Assembly (NCBI GenBank): GCA_001949185.1
Contig: BDGG01000004.1
Span: forward strand, 3,293,267-3,357,266
Direction of reading: 5' to 3'
DNA from: Ramazzottius varieornatus
Taxonomy: Eukaryota; Tardigrada; Eutardigrada; Parachela; Ramazzottiidae
Length of the DNA stretch: 64,000 bases
The first letter of the stretch is position 1; every line of letters starts with the position of its first letter. Position numbers and translations under genes: made by a program. The notes under the pieces were generated by a model. That model had not been told where the DNA came from. It saw nothing but the letters and a program-made list of their open reading frames with translations, and searched no databases. This document shows positions 35,154 through 46,941 of this stretch, piece after piece.

Positions 35154-36843
35154 ATGCTCCGGCTGGGTGGAGTGTGCGCCAAGTGGATCCGTGCTAATAT
35201 CTGGACAAATTTTCAAGCTGGATAAATATTGGTGCCCGTAAAAAAGATGGTGCGTTACGGCAGTTTCTTTCGCTCTTCCAGGTGGAGGAAGCGGCTTCAT
35301 TGGTCGGGCTCTTGCAAAATTACTGCGTCGCGAAGGGTACTTCACGGTCTGCATTACAAGACATGGAATGGACACAACCGGAAGTAGTGCCGATGCTGAC
35401 TTTGGGAAAGTCATCTCTTGGGTATACGATGAGCTTTTATTCCCCAAAGAAATAATGAATGAAAGCTGTAGTATTGGGAGAGAAAGACATAGTACTATAT
35501 AAGGGTTTGTCGTCTAGTCCACGCTGATGGAGGAAGGCTATCCCGACTGCTCAGCGGTTATCAATCTATCGGGGGCCAACATAATGGATTTGACACGGAG
35601 GTCGGTCTGTTGTTCTGTCAGATTACTACTCTGGGAAACTCGAGGGGTGCAGTTAGGTTGACTCGTTCATTTTTTCTAGATGGACTGATCGTTACAAATA
35701 TGATATTCTAACAAGCCGAGTTAACACAACCAGGTACGTCAGTTGAATGGTTGGCACGGTTAGTCTCTTTGGGTCCCTGGCACCAGGATACCTTTGTTTA
35801 GCAGAAGATCCTTTCGATAATAGCTCATTTGAAATGCAGAGAGATAACCTAATTCCGCAGAATCAAATTTGGGCGTCTTGCAGGTCTATTGTGGAGATGA
35901 TCAAAGATGGAAGACTGAGGCCCAAAGTTTTCGTCACGGCAAGCGGCGTGGGTAAGTCAGCGCCTTCCTTATCCTAACAGTTCAAATTCGCTGGCAATGC
36001 CGGTACGTCGCATATAAATTAAGAGTTCCCTTCGCGAAACCATAAGTTGATATGTGCATTAGGCTTTTATGAACAGGATGACGTCAGGGAATATGACGAG
36101 AGCAGTCCTGGCGGCACTCATGACTTCCTGGCAAAGGTCTGCCGACTGTGGGAAGATGCCTCGGTTCTACCGAAGGACCAGAAAGTCCGCGTTGTTAATA
36201 TCCGCACTGGTGCCGTTTTAGGGCAAGGTACCAAGTGCAAGTCTCTAAAATTATTCATCCAGTGCATCAAACCGTTTTGTTCTTTCTAGGCGGCGGAGTA
36301 ATAAAGAACCTGTATTGGCCGTTCTTCTTCGGTGTCGGAGGTCCCGTAGGGAGCGGGAAGCAGCCCTTTCCCTGGATTCACCTTGAAGATATCACGCATT
36401 TGTACAAATTTGTAATGGAGAATGACAGGTATTCTCCGTGACTCGTCCAGTCGTGAAAGCCTTTAAATTAGCTTGTCGCATACAGTACTCATGAAAAATC
36501 GTCTTTGTAGGTGCAGTGGAGTGTATAATGGTAAGTCTTTCATTCCTTGGAATTGAGTTTATTCTCATGTTCCATGGTTTCTGCAGGTGTTGCACCACAG
36601 ATAATCACAAATGGTGATTTCACGCGCGCTTTTGCCAAGGCGATGAATCGACCAGCCGTCTTACCAACTCCGCCTTTCATACTGAACGCCGTCTTGAACG
36701 CTGAACGGGCGACTGTCTTAACGGAAGGACAACGAGTACATCCTAAGCGTACAGTCTTAGCGGGATACCAGTTTCTCTTTCCAGATGTAGATTCAGCCTG
36801 TAAAGATGTGGTTTCCGGGAGGAGAGATAACCGTGACGGGTAA
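35154..36843 (+). CDS. sdr39u1: Epimerase-family short-chain dehydrogenase SDR39U1
   Basis: An NAD(P)-binding Rossmann protein of the SDR39U1 / YfcH type; the substrate is unknown and the protein is probably mitochondrial or cytosolic. Exons 35154-35166, 35282-35421, 35518-35600, 35680-35733, 35884-35951, 36063-36227, 36290-36428, 36511-36530 and 36587-36843 give 312 residues. The start codon sits in a 13-nt first exon that joins in phase to give MLRLGGGSGFIG, the dinucleotide-binding motif, like MRVLVGGGTGFIG in the family. Other family blocks: AVINLSGANIM, FVTASGV, EYDESSPGG, VRVVNIRTGAVLGQGGG, PVGSGKQPFPWIHLED and GVYNGVAPQ. Exon 8 is only 20 nt. The first exon is inferred from phase and family fit alone. 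Confidence 0.9.
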
Positions 36844-38772
36844 CATGAATACTTTTGTGCTTCATTTGTCTGGCGTGCGTAATGGGACAGAAAGCCACCC
36901 TGCAGTTCTTAACCTTGTTTGCTTTGAGTTTTATTTTCATGCCTCGTTGCGATGATCGAGCCTGTCCTGTTTTCCTTCAGGCATCAGGTTTCATCTGTCT
37001 CGTTTTAATTAATCTATCGGCTCAACGGCGTTTGATGGGGTGTTGAAGAATCGCTCTTGTGTCCCGAGACTTCCGGGTTTCTCCTCTTACATCCATTTCG
37101 TTAAAGTGTCCCCGGAGGCTCCTGCCATACGAGATAAAATCAATCCGTAGATCTACTTTTCATTTACATTCTTACCACTTGCGATTTCCCACACTTGCGT
37201 TATTCTGCCTCCTTTCTGGCGAACTTCGCGGAAGGGGCGTAAAAGAGACCTACAGTAGACGCTACTCTTTACCGGTGGAGTTCCCACCTTGAAATTCATT
37301 GAGCCGTGAACTTTGCAGGCTTTCCTTTCCTCCACGTCATGTCCATGCGGGATTATGTGCCCTTGTGATCCATTATTTCCGGTACTAACCATATTGCGCT
37401 CTTCGTGTGTAATTCTGACCTTTTGCAAGTACTTCATCGTGACAGCCACTCAACTTTCTTCATCTTATTGATATCACTGGGCGAATACCACATCCCCGAC
37501 ACATGTCACGCATCAAGACCCATTTGCTCCAAGCCAGGACGACTTTGTCACGTATTTCTCCCAAGGCAGAACCGCCACCCAGTTCATCCAGAAAAACCAG
37601 GTACAACTCAGAGCTCTTTCATCGCTAGATTATGAACACAACTCATGATCTCCATCATATCGGACAATTGCGGTGCGTGGGGAGAAACATCTCATGTTTT
37701 ATCAGTTGCACTTCCATAATGCTGTGCCTTTTTCTCTGCAGAAGCTTCTGGCGACCGTCTTATTAGCAAAGTCAAGAAGACTGGCTCTTTCGGACCATTC
37801 GGCAGATGCCAACGCATTGGGAGCTCAAGTTGCGCGAAGCTGTTCGTAACTTCCGGGTCTCTTCATCCGTCTAGCGTCTTGTTGAGGTCGAGGGGCAATT
37901 GCTGCTTCCTTCGATGGTTGTTCTCCTAACCCTATCTCCTAAAGGTTCTTACTTGTTCCGCTTTTCTTTATAGCTAGGACGGATTTAGCTAATATTTCTT
38001 CGAACGAAGAGCGCTCCAAGATTCTATGAAAGATTTCGGTATCATATATGATGGCAATGTGATAGTCAAGGGAGTTGCGTGGGTTTACGAGGTTCCCGGA
38101 TGGCAAAATAGAAGTATATTTGCACCCGTATCATCTATAATTAATCAGTAATGTGTGCCACATCGTATATAAAGTATCAGTCGTTTCCACCAGCAAGAAC
38201 ACAGCTACAGTGACGTCTTTCTTCTTGCAGCGTCTGGCTAAGGTCACCAGCCCATATGCATCAGTACCACGCACCGACCAAAAGAGGTGGCGCTGTGATC
38301 CTTAACGGGAGAATGTTGTGATCCTGTAAATATCGACCCGTTTCATCTTCGAAAGAAAGCGGTCCGAGCGAGAGCACTGCCCTGTGTCGTTTTTGAAGGA
38401 GAAAGAGCCATCTGCCTGCAAAATAGAGCTCTTGATCGGGACGTACTACGTACATACCACAGCGTACGGCAAATCGATAGGGGTTGAGGATCCTCTAGTT
38501 GGGCCGTACGAGTACGTGTAAAATATGGATCACTTGATTCCTCCAACACGTTCACATCCGCCTTTATCCAGAGGAAATTATGGATTGCGCGACGCTCCGC
38601 GGCGTACCGTCACCGTTGACACATTTACTACTCGAAAGTGGTCCGCACGAAGGAGACGACAAGCTGCATGGCGAGGCCTCGGACAGCGTTCAACTCTGTC
38701 CTTTAGGTGATTACTTTCCTTTCTTTAACCTCGCTTACGTGAATCAGTTTGTGAGTTCCTCATAGTCTCAGC
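36844..38772. other. Gene-poor 1.9-kb stretch
   Basis: The longest intergenic gap in the window. It holds the SDR39U1 3' UTR and the upstream region of the four-TM gene. Short open frames on both strands have no recognisable homology or linked splice sites, and I see no clear repeat. Confidence 0.4.
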
Positions 38773-39758
38773 ATGGAAGAGCCAAGTGAAGCCACGACTT
38801 TTATTGGAGTTCCAACAGGAGCGGATCCCAAAGTATGGTTCTTCCTCATATACAGTACCTACGTCTTCTCTGGTTGTCATTTCGTTTGCGGATTCATTAG
38901 CATCGGAGTTGGTAAGTCCGTGCAATACATAACTTCCGTACGACAATTGGGTCCATGAGATTTCTCCCTGGCATAGAAAAACCATCGAGATAGATGGATA
39001 TGTTGGAAGGTTACGTAATCGGATGCCCAGATAGATCACTAGTCTGTCGACACCAGAATGAGCACCTAACCACCTAAACTCTTTGTTCAATTTCCAGGCG
39101 TGATCACCACAATCGCCGCGGAGCAAACCGTCTATGCTCATACGGTATCGCCCATATGGAGTGGTATCGCGGTAAGATGATCTTGCGTGCATTCTTCTCA
39201 TCTTTAGTGCTGCACTGCACGAACTCAACCTCCTAGTGTCCCCCAAATGTTACCGATTTTTTTCTTTCCTTTGCTACATTCAGTTCATCGCTGCCGGATT
39301 CTGTGGCATCAGCGCGGCCCGTAAACGCACTGTGTACATGGTAAGCTCCTGAGAGACGCAGAGGTTCTTTCACGCACACTTCTCCCACTGTAGGCTGTAC
39401 TTCGAACTTCTGTCCGCAGATTCATTTGTTCATCGGGACGGCCGTCTGCGCCCTGATACTGGGGTGCATTAGCATTCAGCTGCTCCGGCTTGGACTGGTG
39501 TATCACACGAGCGACGGTAACACTTATCAAAAGGACACGAAAGATATTTGGATCATCATCGCACTGAGCGACGCTGGAGCAGAAGGCTTCTTTGGTTTGC
39601 TAGGATGCTTTACTAGCTGGAAAATGGCTAGACTTGCCAATGTACCACCGGAGCCCGTCAAAGACGACGGACCATTTAGCATCCAAATCACAAAAGGAGG
39701 AAGCCATTACATGACCACAAACAAGTACACAAACAAGAGAAAGATCTCCAGTTTGTAA
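38773..39758 (+). CDS. Four-transmembrane protein, CD20/MS4A- or sarcospan-like
   Basis: Exons 38773-38911, 39098-39171, 39284-39340 and 39420-39758 give 202 residues. Four hydrophobic segments are clear: about residues 22-50 (starting VWFFLIYSTYVFSGC), 65-82 (SPIWSGIAFIAAGFCGIS), 92-115 (LFIGTAVCALILGCISIQLL) and 133-158 (IWIIIALSDAGAEGFFGLLG). Both termini are probably cytoplasmic, and the tail is Lys-rich. The second segment, PIWSGI with a small-residue helix, resembles the PxWGGI block of CD20/MS4A proteins; sarcospan has a similar layout. Sequence identity is too low to choose, so the function is open. Its stop codon is only 47 bp from that of NEMF on the other strand. Confidence 0.75.
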
Positions 39759-39805
39759 CCTTGTGAAACCACATTTTGCCTCATACCAAAATACTTCTTA
39801 TCTGT

Positions 39806-42800
39806 TCATTTCTTCTTCTGTTTGAACTTTTGTTGTTGTACAGCAATCTTGACTGATCCCGGAAAGTTGCGCGACAGGTCTTGGTCCTGCAAAAACGCAT
39901 GTTATGCTGAAATACTACTACACTGCAATATTCTGACGAGACCGTCAAAAGTGTACGATACATGTGACTGTATAAAAATCCACCAACCTTCACGGACTTG
40001 AGAACGTCCCTTTCGGAGGCAGTCAACCCTTTCTCCTTCAGGAAGACTTGAAAGCAGGCCTTCGCGGCTTTTCCTCTCTTCGTTGTCCCCGGAAGCAGTT
40101 TCACCTTAATTTTGTAGTCTTGCATCGCGACATATGGTGCGCAAACGGGGATCCCGTAAAGGATGTTGTCATTCAGAAGGGGATTTCCTACCAGTGAACG
40201 CAAGGTCTGAACGTCCTACAAGCCAACCAGTCATCATGTCAGCAAACAAACAAATATTAATTTTCACCTAACCATTAGATCGAAAGTACCTCTAGAAGCG
40301 GTGCGGCAACATCTTCGTCGTCGTCCTCGTCCAGGTTCTCCTTCGCTCCATCTGGAGAAAATGTAAACTTAGAAACTTTGAACATCGTTTCACTGAATAT
40401 CAACACCTGAATGGTTGCAAAACAGCGGCCTATTCTATCGAGCAAAATACGGCGTACCAAAGAACTCACCTTGAGCTGAATCTTCTGGCTGTTCGTTCTT
40501 TACAGGTTCGTCAGGCTGCACTTCGAAATCGACGACTTCAATCTGAGGACCATCTGTCTCAGAAACTTCTGGCTTTTCATCTTGAGGATCAGCAGTATCG
40601 TCGCTCTTTACAAGTTCTTCCTTTGCACCCTTCTTCGACTTCTTCGCTGGTTTAGCCGGAAGTCCTTGATGTCCCTGATGTCCTTCATGTTTCTGCGCGT
40701 AGCTTTTCGAGCTAGGTCGTAAATTTTTTTTGCCCTTCTTCTTATAGTTCGCCCAGTCTTCTTCGTCCGAATTCAGCGGTTCCTTCTCAGCTTCCGCATT
40801 CTTCTGCTTCTGATGATTCGGTTTCACGTTATTCTTACCGGCGTTGTCAGGTCTAGCATCTTTGTCTGGTATTACTTCGGCAGGTTTTAGTTTCTGAGTT
40901 GGAGCTTTCGGCGTGTAACCCGACGGAGTCGCCCCAATCACCGTATTTTCTTCCGCATCTCCCTCACTCCTGATAACCTTAGACACTAAAGACTTCAAGA
41001 AACCCCAATCGTTATCTTCCGTGTCCGGATAGGAAGGCTGCGCATCGATTTTCGGTGCTCCTTCTACCGGAGCAACTCCCGCATCGTCATCGTCTAACTC
41101 CAACACCACATCCTCATCGTCCCCTATATCCGCCTCGTTTCCTGCCGACTCGAGATCCTTACCATCAGTCGCCTGACTCTCACGATTCTTGACTGACTCG
41201 TCGTCAATTCGGAAAATGAATCCGAAACCATACACCATCGTTAACGGAGGCAGGAAGTTCTTCTTGCCTCGAATCATGAAACTACCGGTACCCAGGTATT
41301 CTCCACTGGGAGCGGTTTTCGAGACCTGATGACTAAAGACCCACCAGGCTCGAGACGGTACCTTCGCTTCCCAAGAGTTACTGTAAGCGATAGCCATGAC
41401 GGCAGCTTCGTTGAGGGTCTTCGGTGGAGGAGCCTCACCTACAAGACAAACTCAACTTTACGTAACCGGAGAGCAATAGCTAATTCGTTGTAGAGTAGTT
41501 GGAATAGACTTACCCGTGGGGTTCTTGACGATGACGCTACTGGCTCCATGAAGGTCTGCGTGGACGTAAAAGTCATGGGTCTTCAGGTACTTCTTAACCA
41601 GCATTTCGTTCTGCTGTGCATCGCGACCTCCGATCACCAGCAGCTTCTCCGAGCTGATGAACCACAAGAACTTCTCGAACCAGTGCGTCTTACGAGCTTT
41701 GGTAATGGTGCCGATCGTGGCCACGTCTTTCAAAGCTTGTTTGGTTTTCTTTTCCGCGTTCTTCAGGGCCATTTCCGATGCTTCAACAGTCTTCATTTCC
41801 TTCGCGGCTGCTTGCTTCTTCACTGTGTGCAACTACAACAGATGACATCGCCTAGAATTATTCACTATATTCAGAAAACTAACCATCTCAATCCAAAATG
41901 GCAGTCGGGAAAAATTCATAAAATTCGAACAAGTAAATTAGTAATAAAACTGAAAGAAACTTACTCGTGAGACGTTCTGAAAAGCAGACTGGCTCAGGTC
42001 GATATCTACTCTGATAATATCGTCCTTCATTTCGTCGTCTTCTTCGTCGTCGCTTCCTTCATAGCGTCTATTCTCCAACAGAATCGTCACGCTGTTATTC
42101 GCTATGTCGGCTTTCAAAACATGTTCGGCCACCTCGTCCCCTCGCTCCCGTCGTCGTTCTAGCAGTTCCGCTACATCTGGCCAGGTCAGTTTAGCGGCCA
42201 TCAGAGTTCGCATGTAGACGATGATCTTGTCGACGAGGTCCACGTTCTGTTCGATCAGCAAAGCCTGCAAACGTTCCTTATCTTGAGTACGACGTAGCGC
42301 ATCCAGTCGACGCTCGTGATCTCGATGGACGTTCTCCAGCTTCTTCAGGGCCAGCTTTTGCTGTTCCATTATGCTCACATCGACGCGCTGCTTCTCGATG
42401 TTGGAGAAGAACTCGTCGACAGCGTTGAGGAAGGAAGGCTTCTCGATGACTTGAGCGTCCTTCAACTGAGCGAACCGGAAGGAATGAAACTCGTCGTAGA
42501 TGATCGGCTGCTGTTCGGCTGTTGTAATGGCGGGTTGCTCTTTGCAAACGATGTAGCCTGAAAAAGATACATCACGACGTCAAACAGTGAAACAACACCA
42601 ACAAGGAAGAAACGTACCTTTCGATGTTACGCGAGACGCGTCTTTGTAGATAGCCTCCGCCACTTTCAAAGCATCGATGACTTTTGGAATCAACGGTTCT
42701 ATATTGGAATCTTTTGCCACTTTCTGACTTCCGGTCAAGCCGGCAGACAGTAGCCCGTGCTCCACCAGGGCGGCACCGAAGAACAAGTGGCTAGCGAGTA

Positions 42801-43424
42801 CCTTCTTTAACTGCTCCTTGGTTTTCACTTCGGAGAACCATGTTCGGACCTCCTCCTCCCCAGGTAGCTCTGTCCACTGCTTAGCCACTTCCATCGGGTA
42901 CTTCTCGTGGACGACATAGCGAACATCGGTGTCTTGATCCGTGCGAGGACGAAGAATGTTAAGGACGTTGTATTCGTGGTCGGTAAGGATGATGTTACCG
43001 CGATCGTACAGCTCCAATATGACGTGATAGGCAGCTTCGCGACTTCCAAACTTCATGTCCACAATACGATCCACCCCAACCTATAAGCAGCCATCTTCTG
43101 CATACCAGCTTTCTTCAGTACTGTAGTTCGTATGAAATTCTAACTAACCTGTTTTATTTCTTCCAGTCGTCGATTTCGGATGTGTTTGCGCAGCTTCATG
43201 GAGAAGCCAGATGGTGAAGCATTCTTCGGCCATTCGTAGTCGGTGGTGTGGATCCGTATTCCCGACTCGATCAACAGGACCACTTTCGTTTCGGGTTTGG
43301 CAAACTTGAAGAGGTAGCTTTTGTGATCGACATCGTACACGTTCGTCACGCGCAGACCTACGAGGTTGGCTTGTAGCTCCTGCACCGCGGCGACAATGTC
43401 GATATTGGTGAATCGAGCCTTCAT
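39806..43424 (-). CDS. nemf: Ribosome quality control factor NEMF (Rqc2)
   Basis: NEMF binds stalled 60S subunits, recruits the E3 ligase listerin and adds C-terminal tails to stalled nascent chains. Exons 43149-43424, 42618-43080, 41965-42557, 41514-41832, 40470-41438, 40290-40351, 39988-40215 and 39806-39886 give 996 residues (human 1076). The NFACT-N domain has [31 protein letters not shown] and [11 protein letters not shown] coiled coil ([14 protein letters not shown]) is followed by NFACT-R with [46 protein letters not shown] and [13 protein letters not shown]. After a Lys/Glu/Asp-rich linker, NFACT-C has [19 protein letters not shown] and KRGKAAK. The start and stop positions are firm. 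Divergent from golgin-84 with 346 bp between start codons. Confidence 0.97.
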
Positions 43425-43770
43425 TGTGGCGGGTGGCCTGCAGCTCCTCCAAATGTCCCGACCTACGGAGAATCAGAATGAAGGTTCTAATCGTGAGAAA
43501 TCAGAACTCCGACTTCGAGAGTCAGCTACTCAGCTTAATCGCAATCTGGGACAGATTGTCATGTACATGACACACCTCGTAGACACCAAACTTCGGTGCG
43601 GTTGATTTCTTAGCCCAAATTTGATTGAAAAAGTTTCCACCTGAAATTTTCGCCACGTTTCCAAAACCACAACAAAAGCAGTTCGTGCCATCTTTGTTTG
43701 CGGATTCCGATTTCCTTCTCGGTGCTTCTGCCGTGTGGGCGCTAAGGAACCGCTCCAAAATCTCTGTGTC
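43425..43770. promoter_or_regulatory. Shared NEMF / golgin-84 promoter region
   Basis: 346 bp between two divergent start codons. It must contain both promoters and 5' UTRs; no distinct core element is visible to me. Confidence 0.5.
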
Positions 43771-46259
43771 ATGTCGTGGATTCAGGGATTGGCTGGGAAA
43801 GCTGAAGGATTGCTGCAGCGAATGGACCAGACAGCTGCAGACACTCTGCAGCAGACTGCTGGAGAAGCATCACCCTCCGCAAGCCATCGCTCTGACGGAC
43901 ATCGTGACTCGTTGAGTACCGGAGGGCGAACAAGAAGATCTGGATCAAATGCTTCTAGCGTACCGGACTACACCAGCAGTGCAAGCAAGCATCTTCTCCA
44001 AGATGAAACATTCGACTACACAAACGGTTTGTCACCTCGCAATGTACGGAGGATTGCCAGCCATCATGATATTGAAAGCAGGGACAAATCGGATATACGC
44101 CAAGGCTCCGCCGCAGCGACTTCTCGTCTCTCGAAGCAGCGTTCATCATTCAACACGCTGGAGCAGCCGGAGATGCCTGATCTCCTAACGGCCAGTGCTA
44201 CGCCTTTGCCTTCAACTACTTCCGGTTCATCCTGGGGTAATTAGCTATAATATGTACATTATGTAATTGTCTTTTACTGTCCACCGTGATATGAACCAGT
44301 CGGAACTCGGAACGATTGGGGTTGAGGTGCTGCCCGGCTAAAGGGCGCTTATTGTTTAGGACATACTCGAACAAGCTCCACGGACACCTCGTCACAGTCG
44401 CTCATTCGTCAGGCGTCGGGTACGACGCAGTTAACGGAGGAAGCGCAGCGGGAGAATACTTTACTGAAGAGCGAGCTGCAGGCGCAAGCAAGGGAGCTAT
44501 CTTCAGCGCTGGCTCGAGCCAAACGCGCAGAACAAGGTATTGAAACAGTTTCAGATACTTTAGTAATGTTGCAAAATGAATTTTTGACACGGTGTCACTG
44601 CAGATTCTCAGAAGCTCATGAACCAGCTGTCCACGGAAAGACAGAAGTTCGCTGCAGAGAACGATCTACGGGAGCAAGATTTTCTGAACGCTTTACAGTC
44701 GAAAGACGACCTGTTGAATATTCTGCGGGCTCGCATTGACACGGCCGAACGTAATGCGAAGGAGTCGATGGGTCAGGGAAACGCAGAAAGGCTGGAAAGG
44801 TAGGATGCACCGTAGCGCTGTCAGTACTTCAGTTCTTTGACCACACTTTCTCCCGAACAGCACACGGAACACTCTCGAGCTGAACACGAAGACCGAACAG
44901 CTGAACGAAGCGCTGCAAAAGGTGTCAGACCTCCAGGAAGCCTACGAGGAGGAAAAAGCTCGAAACGTTGTAGACCATGTGAGCCCGATGAATATTACAC
45001 CCATTTATGTCCTCCCGTTTTGCAAATAAGTGGAACTGTGTTCTTTCTGTAGGAACGTACCACCACCAGACTACGAATCCTCGAGGAGCAGAACCACCAG
45101 TACTTAACTTCTATCGCTTCCTTGGAACGTTCAGCTTTACAGGAAAAAGGTGGGTCCACTGTTGCAAATCTTTCGGTCTAACCCACATTCATGCTCTGAA
45201 TCGAAAATCGTTGTTGTTGATGGTTGCAGCTGCCGTAGATAGTTTGAGGAACCAGCTTGCGCACTCTGTGAAAAACTGTGAACTGGCACAGCAGGAACTC
45301 GTGGAGTACAGACGGAAAGCCAACAAGATCTTACAGGTCGACCACTCTTGCTACCTCAAACCTTTTGCCATGTCGTTCACATCCTTCATTTTTTCTTCGT
45401 TCAGGCGAAAGACGATATCATAAGCTCGCTGAAAAGCGGAAGTACGAATGGGGAAGCTCCTGCCGAGAATACTGTGACAGAGTCCACAGAGGTCGAGAAC
45501 GAGCGCAATATGCTCAGAGAGGAAGTACAAAGCCTTGCAGAAAGGGCCGAGTCTCTGTCGAAACAATGGCGAGAACAACAGAACGCCAGCGAGCAAACTG
45601 TTTCCCAACTTCGTGAATCACTGTTAAACGCCCAAGCAGCCTTAGCACTTGAGTCAGAACGCAGAAGAGACCTGCAGGTGTCCATCAATTCGTACGAGGA
45701 TGAACTGAGAAACACGAAAACAGATTTCACAAAGAAAGAGCTAACCTTAACACAGAGAATCAAAGATCGCGAGGAAGAACTCCAGCGCGTCAGAGCTCAG
45801 ATGTTCAGTCGGCCACAGACGGTGTCTTCGGACGGAGAGATGGAAACGCGTATGCGAGTTTTAACGGAGAACCTCATCCAGAAACAGTCTGTGATTGATA
45901 CACTCAATTCCGAGAAGAGTTCCTTGTTCGCCACTGTGGAACGACTAGAACGCCGGTTACGGGAATCGAGACATGATCGCCAAACGACTATAAGAATGGA
46001 CGAGACTGCGGAAGCACTGCAGAACCGCAACCCGAGGTTGCTGACGGAGAATGAAGGAGACATGGAAGTCACTCGACGTTTGAAGAGAGCCTACTCAGCT
46101 GTCGACCGTTTCAGTTTTCAGCTGGGGAGTTTTCTGCGGCGGTATCCTTTAGCAAGAATTTTAGTACTTGGCTACATGATTTTGTTACATTTCTGGGTTT
46201 TAGTCGTATTGTTAACATACACTCCTGAAGTACACAGCCACGAACCCGTGAAAAAGTGA
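43771..46259 (+). CDS. golga5: Golgin-84 (GOLGA5), Golgi membrane coiled-coil tether
   Basis: Golgin-84 is a tail-anchored Golgi protein that captures intra-Golgi vesicles. Exons 43771-44236, 44360-44536, 44604-44799, 44861-44978, 45053-45149, 45230-45336 and 45405-46259 give 671 residues (human 731). The N-terminus MSWIQGLAGKAEGLLQRMDQ matches the conserved vesicle-capture motif of golgin-84. A Ser-rich segment and a long coiled coil follow, including KNCELAQQELVEYRRKANKI, QSRIKDR-like TQRIKDREEELQRV, and TENLIQKQSVIDTLNSEKSS. The C-terminus has DRFSFQLGSFLRRYPLAR, a membrane anchor (about 20 residues beginning ILVLGYMILLHFW) and LLTYTPEVH. All exon phases agree. Confidence 0.96.
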
Positions 46260-46941
46260 GCGGTCAGGGGCTCTTGGTTTGTCCTTTCGGCAACAGCATC
46301 CGTAACAGCAAGAGCAATCTGTTCCTACGGTCTGTACCTTTCTGTATATTTTGCCCTAAAAAACTTACTACGCTACCAGCTTGATGTCAAAATTTCAATA
46401 CTGTCGTTTGAGGTTCCTGTTTCATCCAAAAGTCACCGAAGTTGCTGATTTTCGTTGGCTCATGGCGGTACCCTGCGAGGCTGCGATCCGCTCTGAGTAC
46501 CGCTTTGAGGTCGGAGAGAATGGCGACGTGCAGAAACGGTGTGAGACAGTTCTATTGAAAACGCCTTCTCCGTTGTGGTATGTGGATCGAGTTCGATGGA
46601 CCGGTTTCCCATCATCAATGATCTCATTCTGAAACTTGTCACGGTTCGTTCCGGAATGGATCCTGTAAACAACAAAGGAGGGATGACCGCTGTCCGTTTC
46701 TTGTGTTGGTTTCCCGCCAGTCACAAACTGCGACAGCCGTAGCCACGCCACGCCCCCAGCCAGCCTTCCAGTTGGTCAGACCGAAGCTGGACAGATTTCA
46801 ATTCTCAAAATTTTTAATGGCACTCAGCCGCACTCTTCATCATTCGAAAGCTTGTGAGATCATCTTTGTCATTGCCGATAGCAGGGGATTACTCGTTGCC
46901 GTGATATCCCTTATTTTCTAGGCTAATATTCCTTCCACAGG
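46260..46941. other. Intergenic region golgin-84 to secreted-protein gene
   Basis: About 0.7 kb. Open frames at 46381-46632 (+) and 46422-46751 (-) overlap and match nothing I know. The bases just before the next start codon (ccttccacag) form a splice acceptor, suggesting a 5' UTR exon upstream or trans-splicing. Confidence 0.35.
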
